A stretch of 64,000 bases of DNA from Cyclina sinensis. Taxonomy: Eukaryota > Mollusca > Bivalvia > Venerida > Veneridae. Each line of letters starts with the position of its first letter. Within the stretch, counting starts at the first letter, position 1. A program made the translations under genes and the position numbers. Where the stretch lies: the NCBI GenBank assembly GCA_012932295.1, contig JAAONU010000016.1, positions 41,447,241 through 41,511,240 on the forward strand, read 5' to 3'. Positions 1-12,515 of the stretch are shown piece after piece. A model generated the notes under the pieces. That model saw nothing but the letters and a program-made list of their open reading frames with translations. It did not search any database and was not told the DNA's origin.

Positions 1-467
1 TAAATAAAAAAGAAGGATAAACGGAAAGAAAGACAGAAAAATAGAAAGAATGAAGTTGGGAGTCAATATTCGCTTACTAAAGACTTCAGACTCTAATCAT
101 ATCCTCGAGGTCCATCTACAGGGTATCGACATGTCAATGCTTTTATATTCTTATAAACATACTACTTTTTTATAGGTATGGTGAAACTAAATCTAACTTT
201 AAAACTTTGCAACTCTCTACTGCTGTTTGGCCATCATGTCGTTACTCTCGCTAAGAAAACAAAGGATTGTTATAGGCCATCGTCAAATTCATCGAATAAG
301 ATTCAGCCTCTGTCGGCTGTCCTTGACCTTGATTTTAATATTATTTTTGCTGGAATTTTGGTCAGATCAAAAAAGACTTTCCTCCGCAATCGATGTCATG
401 AAAAAAAGCTTTAAAGTTAATTGAAAGTATAGGATTAAGCAAAACGAGAACAAAACAAAAAACTTAC

Positions 468-540
468 GAACTCTTGGGAAGGCACTGGCAGTCAGTACCA
501 AAAGGCAAACGCCGAAAACTATCATGGCAATTTTGTTCAT
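468..540 (-). CDS. Signal-peptide first exon of an unidentified secreted protein (partial gene)
   Basis: Reading leftward from an ATG at 540, the exon encodes 24 residues beginning MNKIAMIVFGVCLLVLTASA and continuing FPRV. This is a textbook signal peptide: a lysine near the start, a hydrophobic core, and an A-S-A cleavage site. The frame then meets a strong splice donor (GTAAGT, 467-462) after one extra base, so the exon ends in phase 1 and the mature protein is encoded left of the window. Nothing of the mature chain is visible, so the protein family cannot be named. It could be a small secreted peptide, a lectin or a shell-matrix protein, but there is no evidence to choose. Confidence 0.6.
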
Positions 541-676
541 TTTCTTTTCTGAAAAAGAAGGATAGCAAAAACTGTTAAGCAACATGTTACTCATATATCA
601 ATGATTATCATATATGTTTCTACTTCTTAACATAGCTAAACGATAATTTACTATAACATATGTGTTTAGTAACAAG

Positions 677-970
677 CAGCAGTGGTCTAGAGGTTAAAGC
701 GCCGGAATCCCGATCCACAGGTTGTTAGTTCTAATCCCACCAGAGATGAGAGTCCCCAGTGATATTCCACAGTTCTCACTTTCGGCGCGAGTACTGGTAT
801 GAGCACAGGAAGCAGTCATAATAGAAGTTGCAAGAACTTGCCTGCCTAGTTTAGTCAGTATTGACTGTTGGCAGAGTTACTCCCCTTATGATAGTACGTA
901 TAAGGGATGTAACCCCTGCAGTGTCGTTATGATACTATAGAAATGTGCTTTACAGGGAAATTAATAAAAG
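677..970 (+). repeat. tRNA-derived SINE
   Basis: A tRNA-like head carries a box A-like stretch (TGGTCTAGAGG, 683-693) and a degenerate box B (GTTCTAATCCC, 728-738), 45 bp apart as in RNA polymerase III promoters. The body continues about 230 bp to an A-rich end. Positions 841-876 contain a hairpin-forming block that also occurs in the 3' tail of the LINE at 53.95-57.5 kb. It is not a functional tRNA, because no acceptor stem pairs. Confidence 0.65.
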
Positions 971-2461
971 GAAAACGACAGAAAAGAAATAATAACTGAG
1001 GCCATGATCAAATGGATTTTAAAAATTGTTTATTGAAAAAAAGCGAATCAAAAAATAGATTTAATTTAGCCTTGATCGATTTTCAAACTCGAGATAAAGG
1101 TAACAAATCTCGAATCTCCGAACGATCACAATGCTTCAGTTTTACAATAAACTTAAAAAGATAATGTCCATTTTTCCCACCATTCCTTTGATTAACATAA
1201 AATCATTAGCTTCAACTATCATTACATTGCCATCAATAAAAAATGCGTAGTTGTTGTTGTAACAGTGTTTTTGATTTTTTTACTTTAGGTCAAAACGTAC
1301 TAAATGTCTATACTTAAATCTACAAAAGAATAAGTACATCTAGAAAGAGAGAGGGAGAGAAAAATAGGTAAACAAAAATATGCATAGCAATTACCTTGTG
1401 TGCTACTCCAATACTAGCGATGCTATCGAATCTGTGAAATCTTCTAGTGTGCATGTATTTATATGTTCATGAGAGTCATTAACAAATCTAAGCAGTCGGA
1501 CATTTTGGCGTATGATTGATTAACCGGATGACAAAAGTTTGACGTAGCCACCCGTCTGCTGGCCTATTTTTAATTATCCGGTAAAGACCGGTAAAGATTG
1601 TTTATGAGAACTTGAGAACGTCTCTGGTGTTCAATTTACTGTGACATTTTTGTATTAATTACTCGTCTACATTGTTGTTGTTGTAGTAGTAATTGGCCTT
1701 GCTATTGTTTCTGATGTTCCAAAATCGTTTGATTTTTTTCTAAAGCCTGAAATAAACCTGACATCATATTTTACTCCTAATTGTGGATTATCAAACTGCT
1801 TTTTTTATTGACAGAGTCTACAAAATATGGATAACAAACAAAATTATTATCATAAAAAAAAAAAATTAACATGATTTTTCACAATTGATCATAGAAAAGT
1901 TAGAAAAAAAAAAGATTTTCTTCTATCCTATCAAATTCAGTGTATTTTCTTTTTAGGCAAAAATACCTCTACAAATCAATCTCCTCAAAACAAGCACCTC
2001 TATTTAAAGAAAAAAATCATGGTCTAAAAAAGAGTAATTTCTTATTTCCTTAATCGATCAGCCAGATACAGAGAGATTAAAATATCTGTTTGAAACATGC
2101 TTTCACGCACCACACACGCACGCACGCACACTCGCGTACCATAATCTACTTATTATATTTGTTACAGAAAGGAAGTAAGTATTAATTTTCTTCTGCTACT
2201 TTGTTGCGGCGAATTTTATAATAGACATGGCATCGTTTCTATAAATACTTACATCAAGGAAGGTTTCTTGCAATCAGTAAATTAGTTGGATAATATTTTG
2301 GTTTAGCATATTAATTATTTTTAGAGCCAACTGTTTATACAGTTACCTGCATTTATTTTTAAAACTGCACGTAACAAATTTTTAATCAGTTCGACCAAAA
2401 GTTTGATTAAGTGAACAACTTGTAGTAAATATCAGCACAAGCACTCAGAACAATTAATGGG

Positions 2462-2745
2462 ACGGATCAGTGGTTCAGTGGTGACGCGCAGAACTCGTGA
2501 CCTAGGGTTTGCGAGTTTGATTCCCCGCTCTTCCACAAACATTTCTTAATGTCTGTCGGATGAGACATTTAACCTGGCTCCCTTCTGGCTGTGCTGTAAG
2601 ATGAGTATTTAAAAGAACCAGGAACGTCTCTGGAATGAGATACTCTCTGCAACAGATTTTGCACCTCGCAAAACCTTAACTTTTTAGGGGTTGTCTTCAT
2701 TTGGGCAACCGGTTACAGTTGTGAATAAACTCAAATATAACGAAT
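2462..2745 (+). repeat. tRNA-derived SINE
   Basis: The head has box A (TGGTTCAGTGG, 2471-2481) and box B (GAGTTTGATTCC, 2513-2524) in tRNA spacing. It is followed by about 220 bp of unique body and an AT-rich end (GTGAATAAACTC). It belongs to a different family from the SINE at 677, because the bodies do not match. Confidence 0.6.
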
Positions 2746-3734
2746 CTGCCAAACATATACACATTTAATAAAGTCTTTCTTTATCATTTATAATAAATAT
2801 GCTGGCATTTGTTACCTTCTACTGCACTTTATAAATAGAATGATAGGATACGTGTTCTATTTAACTGTTAAACATTGTTATATAACTGCATTGTTTAAAT
2901 CAAGTTTAATTTGTTATCTTCTTGTTAAGTTTTCATAACTATTTTTTTAGACACTGAAAATATTATATTACATTGACTGTGTATCTGTACTTGTCAAAAC
3001 GTGTAGGCGTTGTTAAAGAAATATTCTAAGTACATGTGAACTTATTAGCATAATTACTACAAATAGTAATAAATTGCAAAACGTTACGTCTGGGTACATG
3101 TATGAAAATGATTGATCGCTGTCAATAAAGATAACATACAAACATGACATTCATTGCGGGGGATATTTATGATGTTTTATTTATCATCTTACGTCTGTAT
3201 TCTTTTGTCTTCATACTCTACCCTCTGCCCCAACCACCTCGGAGAATTATACAGTATTCTGCTCAGAAAAAAGATAGTTTTTATCTCAGGAAATGTAGAA
3301 ACAGTGCTTATGGCCAAAAGCCTAAAATACCACAGATTCGAAATTCCTTTATAAACCAAAGGAATACACTGTTTTAATAATTATACGACAAGTCAACAGT
3401 TTGTCCAAAACCTAAGCGACCTGTAAAAATCCTAACTAGAAATCTAAAGTATATTATAAAGTGACCATTTCGGTATAAAAATAAAAGGAGAGGAACTTAA
3501 TAAGATTTTAATTTTTTTGTTCCAGTCCTATTTATCAATGTGTAATTATGATATATTGATAAATAAACTATGTTTAAACTAAAAATAAAAGTTTTACATT
3601 GAATTTTTGTTTGATATGTTTGAAATTATCAAATTTTTATGTAGTCAAGGTGCAGATATCCCGATAAATTCCAAACCTTCCTTTCCGCTATCACTTTCCT
3701 ACCATTTCCCATATGTATTAACTATATATGAGTC

Positions 3735-3812
3735 GGTGTAAAAAGCTCATTAGAGCTTATGTTTTTGCTTGTTATTGTAACCAACTTTATAAAATAAAAT
3801 TTACTTGACTTG
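3735..3812 (+). repeat. LINE 3' tail relic ending in (TTGAC)n
   Basis: An AATAAA-like stretch is followed directly by three tandem ACTTG units (about 3800-3815). The same arrangement, AATAAA then GACTTG repeats, recurs at 6234-6262. Short terminal tandem repeats after a polyadenylation-like signal are typical of CR1/L2-type LINE 3' ends. No coding part remains. Confidence 0.35.
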
Positions 3813-4775
3813 ACTTGACCATACATGCAGTTTTCTTCTTTTTTATTCGTTTTTGTTAAGAATGCTATCATTTTATAGACGAATGAATGCTCTATTGCAT
3901 AATGAAATTTCTTTTCATCATAATGTCTAATATTTTTTGAGATATTTCGGATATAAAACGAACAGGTAACCAGCTGTTGTGAGATTTTATGAGATTTACA
4001 CAAGGAGCCAATCTGTGGAATTTTAGGTTTTAGTTTTAGTTTTATTGGGGTTTAACGCCAGTTTTAACAGCTAAGGTCATATCCCAGCGGTCAGTCCACT
4101 TAACCAGTGTTCCTGGGTATTTTAAGTCTTTGTACCGGCTAACCTATTTCTTCGTCAGCATGCAGTTCAGCAGTTAAGTGGATCTAAAACATAGCATGAT
4201 ATACAGTCAAAAAGTAAAACAAAACACTGTTGACGTAATATAAAACTTTGTTTATTAATACAACTCAATAACATAACATTAAAATAGTTTAAAATTTGGG
4301 CTAACAAAAAACCTCAATGAGCAAAATCTAGCGAAGGAAAGCCTGCTCCGTGTTCAGAGAATTCAAAACAACCCTTCAGCTATGAATATTTTTCTATAGA
4401 ACAACTAGACAAAATGATTGGGGATGTAATATGATTTTATGTTAGAGAATATTTTGATGAAAAGTTTTACTTTTGCGGTTAAGTAGACTTGAAAGACAGT
4501 TTTAAGAATAAATGTTCTTGTAACAATACGCAGTAAAGAGATAATGGTCTTATGTTCAACTAGGTGCCAATTTCACGTTTTTTTACCCTCTTTGTCATTG
4601 TAGAACTTTGCTGACTTACATCTCTCCACTTGTAGAGATAAAAATACCTTTATTCATTGATTAATCTATCTCCTCCATATTAAGTTGCCTGTCAAAATGG
4701 CTTCGGTTAAAGAGTCACAAAGTTTCAGACATAAAAGAAGACGATTTTGTATGTTTTCAGTAAGATACTAACAGT

Positions 4776-7154
4776 TTATTTTGGTTTAAAGTACAGATCT
4801 TTTGTCAGTTTAGAAGTGAAAGATGGTATTTGTTTCTTTCGTGTTTGCCTTCTGTCTTTTGATTCATAATTATACGCAACCATTTTGTTCACTCGTGTCA
4901 GAATTTTCCGTATTTCTAATTGAGTTCCACACTCATCAAGGACACGTACCAATGCTTGTATGTACCAAGACCCTCTCTGTGCGTTACGCCACGAATAATA
5001 TCCACTTACCGTTGAATAACAGATTAAAAAGTCAGCATCATCCGGAATCGCTAGCTCTACCTCATCCTCAAGAGGACTGCGTATGCCCCCTGCGTCAGCA
5101 ACGTTTACATTCGTCCCATCATCAAATTCTTCTCCTCTACACGCCTGAATGAAAAATAGTTTTGGCTTTCCTGCTAAAGTTTTGCATCTGTTAGACTGGA
5201 ACAATTCAAATATCGATTTCAAATTTAAAATACCGTCCGTTCCGTGAATCTCGTTTTCTCCTCCGTGACTTAAGAAAACTCCTACAAAGCAGTCCGCTTC
5301 ACTGTGGTCTTCATTCGATGAATTAACAAAGGCAGCAAGAATTTGATTGCATGTGACGTCAATATGTCTCTCCACTTGAAAGCCCAGTCTCTCTAGCCTG
5401 TTGCAAATTTTCGCAAAATCAACAAATGTACCCTTCCGCTGGGGACTATTTCTAAAGTTTTCATTATTGATGACTATAGCTTTGCCTCGTCGCGGGAAGT
5501 CCATCCTGTACACATCTGCCAGCAGATCTTTTCTGGTTAACTTCGGAGGATGCCTTTGGTAAGCCTGGAAAAATGTGTAACTTTAAGCATGTTAAATTAT
5601 TCTTTTACTACAATAAGTTTTTTTTTCTTTCTTAAGTGTTACCACTCAGAGTACTATGAATGTCTGATTAAACAAAAAAGAAATTCCGTTGCTGTAGAAA
5701 CTTCACTTTATGGAACTGTCTGAGTAGTAAATTTTAAGCGAAAAAAAGTCCAGAATTGTACGTTTTATCTTGTCATATAGACAGGATAAAAATAAAACAG
5801 TTATGTAGGTATGACAAAATTGAGAGAACATATACATTGACTATCTACTGTTAAATTACCGGCAGGTGTCTACAATATTGGACGGTAGGGATCGGCTGCC
5901 AGGATGTTTTTTCTTGAAATGTGGCTGTTCTTTGACTGCAGTGAAGTTAACTAAATTAATAGCTGGTCAGTCCCCGTGGGAATCCACGTAACGGTGTGTA
6001 GAAACCTATGTTGAAGCTCATATATAGCTGCAGTAAACTGCCAAAACGCAACAACTAAGGCATAAAAAGCAACAACAAAACCGAGCATGTATATATACGA
6101 AGAACATACATTACAAATATATCATATGATATATTTGTAATGTATGTTCTTTCCACTATTTTTATTTAGCCTCATTTGTGGGTAAAGTTTATTATGAATT
6201 CCTTATATTGGCACGTTTTTCATGCATTAAGTGAATAAAAGGTTTTTGACTTGACTTGACTTGAAAATATAAAAGTAAGGCGTGAAAACATGTGAACATT
6301 TAAGCTGAGAAACAACAAGCGAAGTCAAGTCGTGAAGAACCTATCTTTCAACAACTGTAATCCTGAGTTTGTAGTTTTACGAACCTTGTACAAATATTAT
6401 ACCTACATAAATTGATTCCTTTAAATAGCTGTCCCCAAATCAGCATAATGAATGGACAATATCGTATCCGATGCTCAGCCGTTCACTATTTTAGCACAGA
6501 GTTAGATGTTTGGGCATTTCACAATTTCTCACGTTAATTTTCAAGCAACATATCGTTCTTAGTGAAAGTTCAAATGAACTAAAAGCTAGAAACGATTTAT
6601 ACCGCTTTTTTTAGTTAATTTAAACCTTCAAACCAACGTAGAACTGTGATATATATAATAAATATACAACTATATGATAAATAGTACAAACACCACTTAC
6701 ATAATAGTGCTACCCAAGCCAGCATAGAACGGACCGCATCCTTCGCTTTCGGTCCGTTAAAGTAAGTCGCCTGACCAGACAGTCATTATAATGCCCTCAG
6801 TGCTACATGTACTATTTCTTAAAAAAAATGGAGTTAACTAACCTCTTGAATTCTTGTCAGGTATTCCTCGTCGTCGAGATCAATCAGTTCAAAGTTTGGA
6901 ATCAGGTCAGTTCTATTCTGTCCCGCTGCCACTGGACCATTATCCCTTGTGTCATTTTCAGTGTCGTCTGCTGTCGATTTCGCCCCACTTTTCTCGTTAT
7001 TTCCGGTAGATACACCTGTTTTCCTGACTCTATTTGATATTTGTTTATTTTGCTGATTTCTGTTTTTATCATCAACCGGTCCGTCCAATAAATCATAACT
7101 TTCAGCCTGTCTATTTCCGTACCCTGAAGAGCCCTTTGAAACGCAAAGTCCCAT
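4776..7154 (-). CDS. Caspase-3/7-like executioner caspase A with N-terminal acylation signal (2 exons)
   Basis: This is a cysteine protease that cleaves after aspartate in apoptosis. Two coding exons, 6843-7154 and 4776-5564 (donor GTTAGT, acceptor TTTTTCCAG, phase 0), give 366 residues. The 104-residue prodomain has no CARD or DED. It begins MGLCVSKG, which fits the N-myristoylation consensus with a neighbouring cysteine for palmitoylation. The p20 region shows catalytic His204 (LSHG) and Cys246 (QACRG). The S1-pocket arginines are Arg147 (QRKGT) and Arg297 (YYSWRN). A likely interdomain cleavage site is NVAD261-A. The p10 region ends IPSFTSKLTKDLYFKPK. All catalytic residues are present, so it is probably active. 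The canonical RSGTDVDA stretch has drifted to RKGTFVDF. The stop codon overlaps an AATAAA, and a second lies at 4654-4649. It is divergently arranged with caspase B. Confidence 0.9.
6100..6151. repeat. 52-bp perfect palindrome
   Basis: Each half is 26 bp, and the sequence is its own reverse complement with no spacer, centred between 6125 and 6126 (ATCAT|ATGAT). It lies inside the intron of caspase A. It could extrude as a cruciform. Confidence 0.9.
6135..6262 (+). repeat. Second LINE 3' tail relic ending in (TTGAC)n
   Basis: AATAAA at about 6234 is followed by TTTTTGACTTGACTTGACTTG. The same end structure is seen at 3735-3812 but the bodies are diverged. It directly abuts the right arm of the 52-bp palindrome and lies in the caspase A intron. 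Confidence 0.35.
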
Positions 7155-8177
7155 TTTTCATTTGATAATTTAATTCAGTTTTGTGCTAGTTTGGTTTTAA
7201 ACGCTAAATCACAGTCTTCTATAATCAATAAATAAGTGTATCTTAGATCTTAAGACTGTTAAACATTCTTAATATGTTCTGTGTTAAAGAATTTTGGCAC
7301 GCATGTAGACTTCATTGATTTATTCTAAAAATAGACCATTCTAAAAATAGACTTAATGTTTCTGTTTGTTTTGTTTTCTTAAGTTTTTTTTTTTTTGGTA
7401 CATTATTTATTTATTCTTAAATTCACTCATTGGTTCGTTCGAAGGTTCCTTATTTTTTTCGGGTTTTTTTTTTTCTTCTTCTGGCTTGCTATATTAATAT
7501 ACGTATCTGTTTCCGGATGAAGGCGAAATATTTCGTAATCTCCATTTAAACGATCCCCAATCTGATTAAAATCAGCTCTTAAATAACGGTCAGATTGAAT
7601 GATCTATAGCCCGGTCCCAAATGAATTGTGTAAATTTCACAGAAAACTGTGAAATGCTTTGCAGGGACCAAGATTTAAATTCATTATGTGTCGGCTTCAC
7701 TCACTCAGACTACTTTGTATAAGTACTACGCTTGATACGTTACTGTAAACATGTATTCTTTCCTTTTAAATCACATTTCTTTTAAAACAGCGCCGGGCTG
7801 CAGTCATTTTGTACAGACGATATAATATATATTATACCAATGATCAGTTCACAATTGCACTAAACTGTGCATATAACAAACAATTATATGTTAGTTGCAT
7901 TGTATTTATAAAATTGCTGAGTGGGAGGTCAGTGAGGCGAGATATGTGTGTTTTTAAATCTGTTCGAATACATTATCTCACTTTGTATCGATTTAAGTGA
8001 CATTGGACATACCTTGGTAAATAATGTTTAAGATCTGAAGTTAACAGTTATAATTACACGGAAGGAAATATGCGCGTTTCATATATGTAATTATTGACTA
8101 AAGTTCATTACTGAATGACTTGACTGAATAAAGAACGAAACGGTGAAACTTAAAGCTAAAAACGACTTGGCCAAAAA
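7155..8177. promoter_or_regulatory. Intergenic spacer between divergent caspase genes, probable bidirectional promoter
   Basis: The start codons of the two caspases lie 1,023 bp apart on opposite strands. No other gene fits in the gap, so it must hold both promoters and both 5' UTRs. T-rich tracts occur at 7380-7480. No TATA box or transcription-factor site can be assigned with confidence. Untranslated first exons are possible. Confidence 0.45.
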
Positions 8178-9911
8178 ATGACAACTGAAAGTGAACAAGG
8201 GGACTTTCCAGATGCAAAGGGGTTTCTGAACTCGATTCGAAGGTTTATGTGTGTCACTGGGCGTGCTAGGGGCTTAATTGATATCCAGGACGCCAAGGAC
8301 GAAGATATTGAGGAAGTAAGTGAAATTAATTTTGAAGAGTTCACTTGTAAGTCATATGTATCTTCATGAGTGGCATTTACACAGTAGTGTAACATAGCGA
8401 GTTTTGTACACGTACAAAATGTGTAAATTTCACATGCAGCTCGCATATTAAAACACACGTTGTTATAGGGGACCATTGGCGAAGTTTAGGCGCGCTGACT
8501 AGCTCGCCATGAAACATCGCTGTCACTGTCAATCGCCGTCTAAACTTATGTTCTCCGAAGTTAATGTGTTCAACATTTATCCAAGTCATTAAAAATTATC
8601 TTTCCGAACTGAAATTTAAGTCGACCTACCAACCACCCTATAATGAATGTACAACTGATTTTTGTCATAATATAGAAATGCATTTATAATATAACTTATT
8701 TTTAGATATCATTTAGCTATTTTGTCTTGCTGAATATACCAATCGAACTGATATTTGCAAATGTGAGCCGGGGTATCTTTAAACGCATGGATCTTTGTTG
8801 TTATGTAAACTGTCTGAATATACATGGTCAAACCCATAGTAAAACTGTTCAAATTTATAGCCAAAAGCGTTAAACAGTTAGTAAATATTCATTAAGGTTG
8901 ACTTCATACCGACCTTTGACCTATGAGTCAGTCGACAGATTATCATCCTAAGTGATCGGCTTTAGTTTCCGGGAAGTACTTGCTCTAAGTATCAGTAACA
9001 CAGATGCATCGTTGTTGTTCCCATACTTTCGATATACATTTTTGAAAAATAATTTTAATTCTCGTGTTTCTGTCTTCTAACAGGCTTATAAAAGGGTACC
9101 CCCGGCGTTTACGCGTAAAGAATTACTATCCGATGTGTACAAGATGGATTTCCCTCGTCGAGGGTTTGCTGTCGTTATCAACAACAAAAACTTCACACCG
9201 GAAATGGAGAAGAAAGGGTATGGGGTCCGGTCAGGCACCGATGTTGATGCTACGAAGATATGTAGCAGACTTAAAATGTTAGGATTTGAGGTGGAGCGTC
9301 ACCATGACGCCACATGCAGGCAGATGAAAATAGCCTTTTGTAACGCCGCTGAGAAGGACCACAGTGACGCAGACTGTTTTGTTGGTGTGATACTTAGTCA
9401 TGGTGAGAAGGACACAATATATGGTATAGATGGGCCTCTTGAAACAGATAGCATATTTCAGTACTTTAGAGGTAATTTCTGTAAATCTCTTGCCGGAAAA
9501 CCTAAAATATTTCTCATACAAGCATGTCGTGGCCAACAGCTTGACCCAGGTGTGGCAGTTAATGTTCCGGACGCTCAACGCTTCGCCTATGAAGCGGAAC
9601 AAGAAGAGGATATCCGAATTCCGAACGAAGCTGACTTCATAATTTCGTACTCGACAGTACCCGGATATTACTCGTGGAGGAATTCCACGTACGGATCTTG
9701 GTATATCCAGGCACTAGTGTCCATTTTGGATGAATACGGTACTACAATGGAGTTTCAAAAACTGCTTACAAGAGTCAATAAACTTGTGGCATATAGCAAC
9801 AAATTCATGTCTAACACCTTCCCAAAAGACCCAAGTATGCACGGCATGAAACAGATCCCTTCCTTTACATCAATGCTCACCAAAGATTTGTTCTTTTTAC
9901 CAAAGAAATGA
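8178..9911 (+). CDS. Caspase-3/7-like executioner caspase B (2 exons)
   Basis: Exons 8178-8315 and 9084-9911 (donor GTAAGT after GAG-GAA, acceptor TTCTAACAG, phase 0) encode 321 residues. This is a paralogue of caspase A with an identical intron position and phase; the second exon starts AYKRVPPAFTRKELL against AYQRHPPKLTRKDLL in A. The 46-residue prodomain is short, acidic and unrelated to that of A, with no CARD, DED or acylation signal. Catalytic His152 (LSHG) and Cys194 (QACRG) are present, as are pocket arginines Arg95 (RSGTDVDA) and Arg245 (YYSWRN). A probable maturation site is NVPD209-A, matching the NVAD-A site of A. Polyadenylation signals follow at about 9925 and 10003. The short prodomain is typical of effector caspases that upstream initiators cleave. 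Confidence 0.92.
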
Positions 9912-12515
9912 ATATGAATCAACGAATAAAACTATGATTTTGTGAAGAAAAGGGGAAGGAAGTTTTACTGTTTCTGTCTTAAATAACAATTTAATTTACC
10001 GGTGAATAAATGCTCCCATTACCGTTGTTATATTGTGTGATACAAAAAACATGAACATATGTCATATCTGTAAATATATTTTTCCTTAACCAAGGGTAAT
10101 TGTTTAATCTCTACTTGACTAACTAACTTCCGAAAGGTTTTGTTAAATGCTGATAGGTTTCTAAGTGAATGTACACCATATATGTACATGTATTTACTAC
10201 AATTTACTATAGGCTAATAATTTTGTAGAGTTTTGTAGAAATAATGCTTTGTTTGTAAATGTTGTTAGAAGCAATTAATAAAGTGCTCCTTATGTAGAGT
10301 TATTAAATGCTTGTAACACTAGAAGTTCTTTTTTATCTCTTTTAATAAAGATCTTTCAATGCTTTGCCCCTTTGACCCGCACAGACCAAATTACCAGCAA
10401 AGGTTTGACGTCTGCATTTTTTATATGAGTGTGCAGGAGAGTCCGTGTTTTAAAGTTCTCAAAAGTAATCTAAGCTGTTTAAGTTAATCTTTATATTTTC
10501 TTTTCTTCGTAACTTGTGATGAAAAAAAAGCGAAAGATGAGACAGGGTAGATATAAGGTTGTTTCCCCTTGTTTGCATTTTTGAACGATTGAAAACATTA
10601 CCTAGAGAAAAATATGATTTTTTTCTTTTATATTTGCCGCGGGTACATCCGTCAACTGAATATTATCTCTTGAGAAATTTATTTGTGGCTCGTTGACAAC
10701 TTTTCTTTTTAAATGTGTTTCAGTTTGAGAGATTTTGATGAAATTAATTCTGATTTTGATACTGCTAGTTCATAAATCAGAGAAGAGAGTCTGTTTAAAC
10801 AGTAAACGAGTTCAACCTGATTAATAAAAACTTTCTGAATATGTCCTATCTGCAATCATCTCATGATGATGTTTATGATGATGATATTGATGATAAAGAT
10901 TTTCATTTACCATTTTAATATGGTGTAGTCATGTAAGAATTAGAATCAAATTTGTCCTTTTAATTATGTGCCCAAATGGGCTCCTTTTATTCAGCTGAAA
11001 TAAAATCTATTAACCATAAATATTCGGTAGGCATGTTGACATTATTGAGTAAATGATGTCACGGAATTCACGAGATTTTTTTCAAGCGGACTAGGTTACA
11101 TGAAAACCCCGTGGCAAGAAAAAGAAGAAAAACACGTGTTTTTAAAATTTCTTTTGTTTCCTGTTGAGTTAGTCTATGTTTTGGAAGTCAAAAAGATTAC
11201 ATGTACTTGCATAGCTGTCAATATGAAACTGACTTTCAAAAATAAAGAGAAAAAAAGTGAAGTGAGAATAGTTATGTGCATATAAATTTTCTAAGGAATA
11301 AAGACGATGTGTCGTTCTCGTTGGAAATGAATTTTGATCTAAACAGTTCGAAATTAAAACATTTGGAGTATATGCGAAATACTTATTTAATGAACAGTGA
11401 AATAATTTGACATTGCGATGTGAAAGAAATATCCGTCGCATGCACTCGTGCCGTGCTGACAGACGACAGTTTGCAACAGTGAAAACATGAAGCAGACGAC
11501 AAGAAAAGAACAGAAGAAAACTGCGAGGTATGGAATAATATTGTCAGTAGTTCCGTTATTGAAACCATCTCGCACATTTTGACATTTTATAAGCGAAAGA
11601 TTAATTACACAATATAAATGTCTTTCTTAAGAGACCACTTCAGATAAAATACCAGTTTATATTTGATGTTGATTGATGGTTTCATTAAGGGAGGTCTGCT
11701 GTAAACTTTTAAAGGTAGCCAACCGAGTTTTAATTCGTGCATTCTGATCATAGTATGCAAAGTTAGATATTCTTTTAACTTTTAACTGTCTCCCAAGTAA
11801 ATGATATATAAGTATTCATTTTAATCATTTACGACTCCATTTTTTGGAAAATAGCAAATAGATTAAAAGATAATTTCAGATATTTTATAAGAAGCGGCAC
11901 CGACATATGTATTTAGACACACACTTTTTATTATAATATTTATTCTGTTTAATGTTTGGTGGTGTGCAATACAAATTCTGCCAACAGTGTGCAGCAATTT
12001 ATTTACTTAAATTAAAAAAAAGGAAAAACTAACACGTTTGGAACATTGTGATTTTATCATGAAACAAATTAAATTCACTTTTCTGACAAACAATAACATA
12101 TGAAAAACAGTCTTCGGAAGGGTGTCGCTTCTAGTACAGCAGTGGTCCCGTAAAACATGTTAAATATTAACTGTTAGATGACAAAACATTCGGCCATGCT
12201 TATTTCATCTGTTTCAAGCAAAAATTTGGCAAATAAATTGAAATACAAAGATAATTATATAGTCAGCGCCATGGTTCTGTGTGAAAAGTCTCAATCCTGC
12301 ATTTTCTCTCTAGAAGTGAAAACATTTCTACAAACTGAGATATCTGTATTTGCCAAGCCTTCACATTCTTATTTCAGTAACAACAGTAGAGTATACCATT
12401 TAAGATATCATCGTTTAACATTTGATGAAAAAGGTCGCTTCTTAGATTTTTTTATATTTATGTCTTGTGTCGAATCAAATAAGATGTCATGAAACATCTG
12501 GACTACTGAGGTTTT

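Larger units (their letters stand above)
600..4775. other. Intergenic region, repeats only
   Basis: Apart from the two SINEs and the LINE tail listed separately, this stretch holds AT-rich sequence, a short CA/GCAC microsatellite near 2106-2135, and a diverged repeat at about 4025-4205. No reading frame with family similarity or good splice context was seen. A TTTATT at 4649-4654 is a plausible polyadenylation signal (AATAAA on the minus strand) for the caspase gene to the right, about 120 bp past its stop codon. Confidence 0.5.

Noticed and set aside
677..760. tRNA gene candidates at SINE heads (also 2462, 13435, 28015, 28375, 43741)
   Set aside because: Boxes A and B are present but acceptor and anticodon stems do not pair; bodies continue as SINEs.
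11487..11527. Possible tiny first exon MKQTTRKEQKKTAR with a GTATGG donor
   Set aside because: Too short, low complexity, and no downstream exon found.
12178..12492. 104-codon open frame on the plus strand
   Set aside because: No domain, no neighbouring exons, and composition like the surrounding non-coding DNA.
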